From: JBBIND01 sp037444075
Lineage (GTDB): Bacteria > Acidobacteriota > Terriglobia > Bryobacterales > Bryobacteraceae
Reading direction: 5' to 3'
Assembly (NCBI GenBank): GCA_037444075.1
Contig: JBBIND010000061.1
Location: 1-25,717 of the forward strand
DNA: 25,717 bases
The notes beneath the pieces are model-generated. The model was not told the origin of the DNA and searched no databases. It saw only the letters and a list, made by a program, of their open reading frames with translations. The stretch's first letter is position 1. Each line of letters begins with the position of its first letter. The translations under genes and the position numbers were made by a program. Positions 1 through 6,038 of the stretch are shown here, piece by piece.

Positions 1-17
1 GAAGAGCTGTGCTTGCC

Positions 18-410
18 CTACTCTGGAGTGCTTACCGCCGCAATCGCGTCGATTTCCACCTGCACGTCGCGCGGCAAGCGGGCTGCTTCGACGGTGGCGC
101 GCGCGGGCGGCTCAGCGGCGAAATAGCGCGCGTAGACTTCGTTCATTCTGGGGAAGTCCGCCATGTTCTTGAGGTAGACGGTGGTCTTAAGGACCTGCCC
201 GAGCGAAGATCCGCAAGCCTCCAGCACCAGCTTGAGATTCTCGAGCACCCTTTCGGTTTGGGCAGCCACATCTCCTTCCGCAAGTTCGTTGGTCTGCGGA
301 TCGATGGGAATCTGCCCGCTGAGAAAAGCCAGTCCGTTGCAAACGACGGCTTGCGAATAAGGTCCAATGGCGCGGGGCGCCTTGTCCGTGGCAATGATCG
401 TGCGATTCAT
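18..410 (-). CDS. ridA: RidA family reactive enamine/imine deaminase
   Basis: 130 residues, the usual length of the RidA/YjgF/UK114 family. These cytosolic trimers hydrolyse reactive enamine/imine intermediates such as 2-aminoacrylate released by PLP enzymes. Visible family marks are the N-terminal A-P-x-A-I-G-P-Y-S-Q-A stretch (residues 11-21), the S-G-Q-I segment near 31-34, the active-site arginine in P-A-R-A-T (Arg104) and the C-terminal V-E-I-D-A motif (Glu119), so an active deaminase is expected. The start ATG (410-408) overlaps the stop of the upstream dihydroorotate dehydrogenase gene as ATGA, so the two are translationally coupled in one operon. The stop (TAG) lies only 17 bases from the window edge, and nothing further downstream can be judged. 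The family assignment is firm; the exact physiological substrate is not readable. Confidence 0.95.
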   Translation of the reverse strand: MNRTIIATDKAPRAIGPYSQAVVCNGLAFLSGQIPIDPQTNELAEGDVAAQTERVLENLKLVLEACGSSLGQVLKTTVYLKNMADFPRMNEVYARYFAAEPPARATVEAARLPRDVQVEIDAIAAVSTPE

Positions 411-1333
411 GCGGAGTCTCCAAACCGCAGCGTGCCCACCAGTTGGGCGGCGGCGGTGATGTTTTCGCGAAGAAGAAAGTCGTCCAGTTCGTGGGCAATC
501 CGCGAGGCCGCGCCGGGATCCCAGAAACTCGCCGTGCCTACCTGTATGGCGCTGGCTCCGGCAATCAGGAATTCGGCGGCATCTTCTCCGGTGGCGATTC
601 CCCCCAGCCCTATCACCGGCACCCGCACCGCCTGGGCGGCTTCGTACACCATGCGCAGGGCGATGGGCTTGATGGCGGGTCCGGAAAGGCCCCCGAAACC
701 GGCGCCCAGCCGGGGACGCCGGCTTTGAGCGTCTATGAGCAATGACCTGAAGGTGTTCACGAGCGAGATGGCGTCCGCGCCGGCTTGTTCCGCGGCGCGC
801 GCCAGAGGCTCGATGGCGGCGACGTTCGGCGAGAGCTTGACGATGAGCGGGCGGCGCGCCACGCGTCGCACGGAATCCACCAGGCTGGCCAGCAGCCCCG
901 GGTCGCTCGAAAAGAACATCCCGCCATGCTTCACGTTGGGGCAGGAGACGTTCAGTTCATAGCCGGCCAACCCCTCGGCGTCTTCCAGAATGCGGACCAC
1001 TTCCACGTACTCTTCCGCCGCGTAGCCGAAGACGTTGGCGACCACGGCGGGGCCCAGCCGCGAAGCGGCCGGCAGTTTCTCGCGGATGAAAGCGCGCACA
1101 CCGATGTTCTGAAGGCCCACGGAGTTGACCATTCCGCTGGCGGTTTCCCAGAGGCGCGGCGGCGGGTTGCCCGGCAGCGGCTCCAGCGAAAGCCCTTTGA
1201 CGATGATCCCGCCCACCAGGCTCCAGTCCATGAGCTTGTCGAACTCCACGCCGTAGGCGCAGGTGCCCGATGCCGCCAGCACGGGGCTCCGCAGGGTCAG
1301 TCCTAACAGTGACGTGGTGAGTCTTTCGCGCAT
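407..1333 (-). CDS. pyrD: Dihydroorotate dehydrogenase, class 1B (catalytic subunit)
   Basis: 308 residues, full length for a class 1 PyrD. It oxidises dihydroorotate to orotate in pyrimidine synthesis, in the cytosol. Visible are the FMN/substrate-loop lysine (I-V-K-G, Lys46), the N-S-V-G-L-Q-N motif (70-76), the active-site loop N-V-S-C-P-N with a catalytic cysteine (Cys131), Lys166 in the I-V-K-L-S-P-N strand, and the FMN phosphate site G-L-G-G-I-A (242-247) with V-G-T-A (265-268). A catalytic cysteine rather than serine, and no N-terminal membrane helix, place it in class 1. The pattern fits 1B, which normally pairs with the PyrK electron-transfer subunit. No pyrK is in the window, so it is encoded elsewhere or the enzyme works alone. 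It is first in a two-gene unit with ridA (4-base overlap). Confidence 0.93.
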   Translation of the reverse strand: MRERLTTSLLGLTLRSPVLAASGTCAYGVEFDKLMDWSLVGGIIVKGLSLEPLPGNPPPRLWETASGMVNSVGLQNIGVRAFIREKLPAASRLGPAVVANVFGYAAEEYVEVVRILEDAEGLAGYELNVSCPNVKHGGMFFSSDPGLLASLVDSVRRVARRPLIVKLSPNVAAIEPLARAAEQAGADAISLVNTFRSLLIDAQSRRPRLGAGFGGLSGPAIKPIALRMVYEAAQAVRVPVIGLGGIATGEDAAEFLIAGASAIQVGTASFWDPGAASRIAHELDDFLLRENITAAAQLVGTLRFGDSA

Positions 1334-1428
1334 CGTGCGCCGGAGTTACAGAACCCCTTTAGCAGCCCGCGGGGCCTGTTACTGGCCGTTTCCGCTCCAG
1401 TCTAGCAAAGACACCGGCGGTGGACCGT

Positions 1429-2280
1429 TCATCCCCTGCGTAGCGTGCGCACGAGCGAGCATCCGAGGATCAGCCCGCCCCCGGCTATGGCAAGCGCGCC
1501 CGGGGTTTCGCCGTGCAGGACCCAGGCCCAAACGGGGTTGAGCGCGGGTTCGAGCAGCAGCAGCAGCGAAGTCTCCAACGCTCCGATGTTCCGGACTCCT
1601 CGTGTGAGCAGCACATAGGACAGCCCGATTTGGACGACGCCGAGATAAACCACCACGCCCCAATCGGCCGGGGAAGCTGCCCCAAGGGGAAGCGCCTTCG
1701 GCAGGCAAATCAGGCATGCCAGCAAATTGCCCGCCGCCACGGTGGCCATACCCGCGCCGGAGCGCACCGCGCCCCGCTCCAGCCACCTCAGCCCGGCAAT
1801 GGTGAGCGCCCAACTCACGCCGGAAAGCAGCGCCAGGACGTTTCCCTGAACCGGCTCCGGGGCGGTGCTCAATGGCACGGGGTCGCCCACGAAGAACAGC
1901 GTAATGCCGGTGATGACCAGAACCATGAAAAGCAGATCCGACCGGCGTACGGGCTCCCGTAGCAGCCATGGCCCGAGCAATAGCAGGTAGAAGGGGGCCG
2001 TGGACTGAAGGAAGATCGCGTTGGCCGCCGTCGTCATCTTGTTGGCGAGCACGAACAAAATGAGCGTGGCGGCGTATGCCAGGCCCACCCAGGCGGTCCG
2101 GCGATCCCAACCCCGGCGCGAGGAAGGAAGGAACAGCAGCACTGCCAGCGCTGCCACGCCGGAACGGAAGCAAGCCACCTGCCAGCCTGTGAATGTGGTG
2201 GCCTTGATGGCCGCGCCGCCCGTAGAGAAGGACGCGGCCGCGCCGAGCACTTCCAGGCGGCCCGCGAGAGCTGAAGACAT
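1429..2280 (-). CDS. EamA/DMT-superfamily membrane transporter
   Basis: 283 residues, almost all hydrophobic, with about ten predicted transmembrane helices arranged as two five-helix halves, the normal layout of EamA (drug/metabolite transporter) proteins. The second half shows the typical end: a helix rich in Leu ending in E-P-A-L-N-P (about 243-248), W-A-W near 250-252 and a G-E-T-P turn (257-260). This family exports or imports amino acids, nucleotides, sugars or drugs; the substrate cannot be deduced. The gene stands 95 bases upstream of pyrD on the same strand, so it could be separately transcribed or lead the pyrD-ridA unit. The ATG at 2280 is chosen because the first helix starts soon after it (about residue 10). 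Confidence 0.88.
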   Translation of the reverse strand: MSSALAGRLEVLGAAASFSTGGAAIKATTFTGWQVACFRSGVAALAVLLFLPSSRRGWDRRTAWVGLAYAATLILFVLANKMTTAANAIFLQSTAPFYLLLLGPWLLREPVRRSDLLFMVLVITGITLFFVGDPVPLSTAPEPVQGNVLALLSGVSWALTIAGLRWLERGAVRSGAGMATVAAGNLLACLICLPKALPLGAASPADWGVVVYLGVVQIGLSYVLLTRGVRNIGALETSLLLLLEPALNPVWAWVLHGETPGALAIAGGGLILGCSLVRTLRRG

Positions 2281-2374
2281 GGGTCACAGTCTACTATGCC
2301 GCTGTCAGCCGCGCGTATGTTGGCCGATTGCACACGATCGGCTGCTGCACAAACGCTGGTTCAAGGAAGGAACG

Positions 2375-2509
2375 TCACCCGTCGACGACTACGCTCCCCG
2401 GCGCAACCGGCCGCGGGAGATTCGTGATCCGAATCTCACCGTCCTGGTTGAGCGCCGCGGCGTACCGGACCATGCGCTCGCCGCATAGGCGGAATACCTC
2501 GGAGTCAAC
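2375..2509 (-). pseudogene. C-terminal remnant of an unidentified minus-strand gene
   Basis: The 330-base gap between the EamA gene and hicB contains a minus-strand reading frame of 44 codons ending in TGA (2377-2375). It reads like a genuine protein C-terminus: V-D-S-E-V-F-R-L-C-G-E-R-M-V-R-Y, then G-E-I-R-I-T-N-L-P-R-P and a G-S-V-V-V-D-G end, with mostly G or C at third codon positions. Continuing upstream past about 2509 the frame stays open for a while but stops looking protein-like. There is an internal ATG at 2473, but no obvious start for a full gene. I read it as the tail of a gene whose body was lost. I do not recognise the family. It could also be a chance frame in GC-rich DNA. Confidence 0.35.
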
Positions 2510-2610
2510 AGCCGTACGCGCCAACCGGCAGTTGTTCCTGCCGGGGATCCGTTCTCGCGTTGTTCACGGCCTTGGTCTATCCTTGGAAGTGAAAACGGGA
2601 GAACACCGTA

Positions 2611-2832
2611 ATGAAGCGAACCATCCAAGTTGCCATCCGGCGCGGCGAGCGCAAGTATGTCGCCGAATGTCTTGATCTCCCCATTGTCACGGAGGCCGCT
2701 TCGCTGGATGAACTCGTCAAGAACATCGAGGAAAGCCTCGCCCTGTTCCTGAAGGATGAAGATTTGCCGGAACTCGGCTTGGCCGAGCGCCCAATCGTGC
2801 TGGCCACACTGGAGCTTGAGGCTGCGGCCTGA
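2611..2832 (+). CDS. hicB: HicB-family antitoxin
   Basis: 73 residues. The pattern Y-V-A-E-C-L-D-L-P-I-V-T-E-A-A-S-L-D-E-L, followed by a helix N-I-E-E-S-L-A-L-F-L, is the HicB/UPF0150-type degraded RNase H fold that neutralises HicA toxins and is usually an autorepressor. A ribosome-binding site (GGGAG, 2597-2601) sits nine bases before the ATG. The stop TGA and the ATG of the next gene share one base (TGATG, 2830-2834), so antitoxin and toxin are translationally coupled in the order antitoxin-toxin. No separate DNA-binding domain is visible. The toxin partner is degraded in its second half, so this antitoxin may have no active target here. Confidence 0.82.
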   Translation: MKRTIQVAIRRGERKYVAECLDLPIVTEAASLDELVKNIEESLALFLKDEDLPELGLAERPIVLATLELEAAA

Positions 2833-3022
2833 TGGGCCGTTTGCGTACCTTGCCGGGAAGCCAGGTTCTAGCCATCCTCCGTACCTTCGGCTTTGTCATT
2901 CACGACCAGCACGGGAGTCACGTCAAACTTCGCCGCCTCTCACCGGAGTATGCGCCTCGCGGCAGTGCTGATCAATCGTGGATTCGGCACGCCGCGCGCG
3001 GGCTGGACTCGCCCTTGGAACG
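2832..3022 (+). pseudogene. hicA: HicA-family toxin, second half degraded
   Basis: The first 36 residues are a good HicA start: L-P-G-S-Q-V-L-A-I-L, then G-F-V-I-H-D-Q-H-G-S-H-V-K-L, containing the catalytic His30 in the G-S-H-V-K motif of this dsRBD-like mRNA interferase. After L-R-R-L-S the expected beta strand (V-x-V-P-x-H) and the L-x-x-G-T-L-R helix are missing in this frame. The frame instead runs on to 3269 for 145 residues, twice the family length, and overlaps the convergent ribulokinase gene by 233 bases. In another frame 3005-3022 reads G-L-A-L-G-T, a possible shifted trace of the missing motif. I infer one or more frameshifts (or assembly errors) and an inactive toxin. A short divergent toxin remains possible. 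Confidence 0.6.
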
Positions 3023-3036
3023 CCCGGCGTGGGCCG

Positions 3037-4611
3037 TCAGTTGGTGTCCGCGGCAATGCGCCGGAGCGCTGGCAATACGTCTCCAATCGCCGCCGCCTCG
3101 CTGCCGGGCCGGCCTAAAGCGAAGTACAGCTTCTTGTAAAGCGGGTACAACTCGGCGTAAATGGCGCTCTGGCGCGGGTCAGGCTCCACGGTGCGGAAGG
3201 CGGGGCAGAGCGCGTCCTGCGCCGCTTCAATGGTCTCGAAGACGCCGGCTGCCAGGAACGCGAAGATAGCGGAGCCGAGGCTGGTGACCTCAGCCTGCGG
3301 CACCAGCACCGGCTTGTTGAGGACGTTGGCGTAAACCCGGTTGAGGACTTCGTTCTTCTGCGGAATGCCGCCGCCGTTGATCACCCTGTGAATGGGAACG
3401 CCGTGCTCAGCCATTCGCTCCAGGATCACGCGGGTGTGGAACGCCGTGCCTTCTATGGCGGCGAACAGGTCGTCCTGCGCAGTGTGCGTGAGGTTCCAGC
3501 CGAGGGTAACGCCGCCGAGGTCGGGATTCACCAGGACGGTGCGGTCGCCGTTGTCCCAGGTGAGGCGCAGCAACCCGGTCTGGCCAGCCCTGTAATTCTC
3601 GAGCCCGCGCGAAAGCTCCGCCACGGATGCGCCGGCGCGGCGCGCGATGGCGTCGAAGATGTCGCCGGTGGCCGAAAGACCCGCTTCGATCCCCCAATAG
3701 GATGGATGGATGGAGCCTCGGACGATGCCGCACACGCCGGGAATCAGATCGGCCTCTGATGCAATCGCCATGATGCAGGTGGAGGTTCCCACCACGTTGA
3801 CCACGTCGCCCTCGCGTATGCCTGCTCCGATGGCGTCCCAATGCGCGTCAAACGCTCCTACCGGGATGGGGATGCCCGGCTTCAGGCCCAGCTTCGCCGC
3901 CCACTCCTGACTGAGGTGGCCCGCCACCACGTCTGAGGTAGCGAAACGGCTGTCTAGCTTGGCCCGCACGCCGGAGAAACGCGCGTCCACCTTTTCCAGG
4001 AACTCCTGCGGCGGGAAGCCGCCCAGCGCTGCGCTCCACATCCACTTGTGCCCGGCGGCGCAGATGCTGCGAGGCACTTCCGCCGGGTCTGAGAGGCCGC
4101 AGAGTACGGCCGCCACCATGTCGCAGTGCTCAAAGGCGGAGAGCATGCGCACGGCTTTCTCCGGGTTATGACGAAGCCAGTGCAGCAGCTTGGCAAAACC
4201 CCATTCGGAGGAATACACGCCGCCGCACCAGCGGATGGCTTCAAGGTTCTCGTTGTGCGCCGTCTCCGTGATGAGCGAGGCTTCGCGCTTGGCCCGATGG
4301 TCGCACCAGAGGTAGTAATCGTCCAGCGGCTCCAGTCCTTCGCCGACCGGGACTACCGAGGAGCCGGTGGTGTCCAGGGCAAGCGCGGCAATGTCATGGC
4401 TATCGACGCCGGCGGCAGCCACGGCCTCCCGCATGGCTTTCTCGAGGGCGGCCATGTGGTCGGCGTGGCGTTGGGTGGCGTGGTCGGGGTCCTCTTTCTT
4501 GCGGAACAGAGGGTAGTCGGCGGTGGCTGAACCAATGCGTCCCTTCTCGCTGTCCACCACGGAGACGCGAACGCTGAGAGTGCCGAAATCGACTCCGGCG
4601 ACGATAGCCAT
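3037..4611 (-). CDS. araB: L-ribulokinase (AraB-type FGGY kinase)
   Basis: 524 residues, FGGY carbohydrate kinase family, closest by motif to AraB, which phosphorylates L-ribulose to L-ribulose 5-phosphate. Seen in order: phosphate-1 motif V-D-F-G-T-L-S-V-R (7-15), D-T-T-G-S-S (80-85), G-G-V-Y-S-S-E-W (130-137) and S-I-C-A-A-G-H-K-W-M-W (182-192). These are followed by the catalytic-base segment G-A-F-D-A-H (Asp255), G-T-S-T-C (275-279) and the nucleotide-site N-G-G-G-I-P-Q-K-N (412-420). The Y-S-S-E-W and A-G-H-K segments match AraB rather than xylulokinase or glycerol kinase. It is the last gene of a three-gene minus-strand operon, 20 bases behind the isomerase. Its 3' end is overrun by the extended hicA frame from the other strand. 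No AraD epimerase is in the window. Confidence 0.92.
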   Translation of the reverse strand: MAIVAGVDFGTLSVRVSVVDSEKGRIGSATADYPLFRKKEDPDHATQRHADHMAALEKAMREAVAAAGVDSHDIAALALDTTGSSVVPVGEGLEPLDDYYLWCDHRAKREASLITETAHNENLEAIRWCGGVYSSEWGFAKLLHWLRHNPEKAVRMLSAFEHCDMVAAVLCGLSDPAEVPRSICAAGHKWMWSAALGGFPPQEFLEKVDARFSGVRAKLDSRFATSDVVAGHLSQEWAAKLGLKPGIPIPVGAFDAHWDAIGAGIREGDVVNVVGTSTCIMAIASEADLIPGVCGIVRGSIHPSYWGIEAGLSATGDIFDAIARRAGASVAELSRGLENYRAGQTGLLRLTWDNGDRTVLVNPDLGGVTLGWNLTHTAQDDLFAAIEGTAFHTRVILERMAEHGVPIHRVINGGGIPQKNEVLNRVYANVLNKPVLVPQAEVTSLGSAIFAFLAAGVFETIEAAQDALCPAFRTVEPDPRQSAIYAELYPLYKKLYFALGRPGSEAAAIGDVLPALRRIAADTN

Positions 4612-4631
4612 GGTTGTGCTCCTCCTATTGG

Positions 4632-6038
4632 TCAGGCAGCGGCGTGGTGGTAGACTTCCCAGCCGAAGTACCGTTTCCAGGCCTCTTCCACCGCCGCGGC
4701 GCAGGTGGAGTGGCTGGCGGCTACGTGATGCTCAAAGCCGTTCTCGCAAATGTAGCGCAGCAGTTGCTGCATGCGCGGGATGCGGACCACGCCCGAGCCC
4801 CCGAACGTATCCAGCGGATCGTCGGTGAACTCGCCGGCGCCCAGGTAGGCGCGGATGCGGCCCTGCGCGTCATCCGTGGACAGTCGGGCGTAGGTCATCG
4901 GACCGGGCTTGATGTAGCCGACACACGTGCCGTAACTCTTTTCCTTTCCCACCGAACCGGCGATGATGGCCTGAAAGTCGATGTGGACTTCCTTGAAGAA
5001 AGACTTGGGCAGGTTGCTGCAATGGAAACAGACGGCCTTGTCGGGGTCATCGTCATAGTTGTTGTTCCAATCCAGCAGGGCGCTCGGCGTGCCGGAGGCC
5101 AGCACCAGCGAATGCATAGCCACCGCGCCGCAGACGTCCACCTCGCAGGCGCTTGACAGCAGGCGGTTGCTGAGCATGCTCATCACCGCGCATGGCACCA
5201 CGCCGTAGAACTCCTCCATGGCGGTCCAGCACTGCAGAGCTGTGATGTTGACGCCGGTTTCCTCGGTCCACTGCTCCAGGGCGGCCGCCAGCTTGGCCAT
5301 CTTCGTGAGACTCTCCTCCGGCACGCCCTGCGCGGGGGCGTACTGTTTGATGGCCTCGAGCTGCTTTTGCACGTCGCCATCCTTGAGGCGTTCTACGCGG
5401 CCGAACAGGTCAAACAGGTCGAGCGTTTCGACGGCGATGCCGCTCCCTTGCAAGAGCTTCTCGCTGTAGCGCACCGTGTTGAACGCTGCCGGGCGGGCGC
5501 CCACGGCGCCGACCCGGGTCTGGCGCAACCCGTTGACCACGCGGCACACTGCGGCGAACCAGTTCAGGTCGGCCCGGAAGGCTTCCGAATCCGGGTGAAC
5601 GGTGTGGCTGGAAGTGAGGGAAAAGGGAATGCCGTATTGCCGGAGGTTATTACACACGGACATTTTGCCGCAGAAACTGTCGCGGCGGTCCTTGAGCGTC
5701 ATCTGTCCGGGTGTGTCCGGCGTTGCCTGCACCAGCACCGGCACGCCCAGGGCGGCCATGTGAATCGTCTCCGCTACCGTGCGCTCGTCGCCGAAGTTGG
5801 GCAGCGAGACGATGATGCCGTCAATCTCCCCGGCGTGCCGTTTGAACAGAGCAGCGCACGCGGCGGCCTCAGGCCGGGTTTCAACGGCCCCGTACTTGCT
5901 GTCCTCCGGTCCGAGCACGACCGCTTTCATGCCGGCGGCTTCGACCGCGCGAATCATCTCTTCACGGCCGGACTTGGCTAAATGGTCGGGGAAGAACCCG
6001 CGGTTGCCAATAATAAGTCCGAAAGTCATCTGTTTCAT
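4632..6038 (-). CDS. L-fucose/L-arabinose isomerase-fold sugar isomerase
   Basis: 468 residues of the L-fucose/L-arabinose isomerase superfamily, metal-dependent aldose-ketose isomerases. The probable metal ligands are visible: Glu299 in S-A-C-E-V-D, Asp323 in L-L-D-W-N-N-N, exactly 24 residues later as in E. coli FucI (E337/D361), and a C-terminal histidine in the H-H-V-A-A-S-H segment (437-443). The N-terminal half has the Rossmann-like region with I-I-V-S-L-P-N-F-G-D-E (75-85). It is shorter than FucI (about 590 residues) and not a close AraA. Because it lies between a secreted GH42 (4-base overlap) and araB (20-base gap), I infer L-arabinose to L-ribulose as its reaction. Fucose or another aldose cannot be excluded. 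Confidence 0.85.
   Translation of the reverse strand: MKQMTFGLIIGNRGFFPDHLAKSGREEMIRAVEAAGMKAVVLGPEDSKYGAVETRPEAAACAALFKRHAGEIDGIIVSLPNFGDERTVAETIHMAALGVPVLVQATPDTPGQMTLKDRRDSFCGKMSVCNNLRQYGIPFSLTSSHTVHPDSEAFRADLNWFAAVCRVVNGLRQTRVGAVGARPAAFNTVRYSEKLLQGSGIAVETLDLFDLFGRVERLKDGDVQKQLEAIKQYAPAQGVPEESLTKMAKLAAALEQWTEETGVNITALQCWTAMEEFYGVVPCAVMSMLSNRLLSSACEVDVCGAVAMHSLVLASGTPSALLDWNNNYDDDPDKAVCFHCSNLPKSFFKEVHIDFQAIIAGSVGKEKSYGTCVGYIKPGPMTYARLSTDDAQGRIRAYLGAGEFTDDPLDTFGGSGVVRIPRMQQLLRYICENGFEHHVAASHSTCAAAVEEAWKRYFGWEVYHHAAA

Noticed and set aside
3037..4611. Xylulokinase or glycerol kinase instead of AraB
   Set aside because: The Y-S-S-E-W and A-G-H-K-W segments and G-T-S-T-C context match ribulokinase; the isomerase neighbour also fits.
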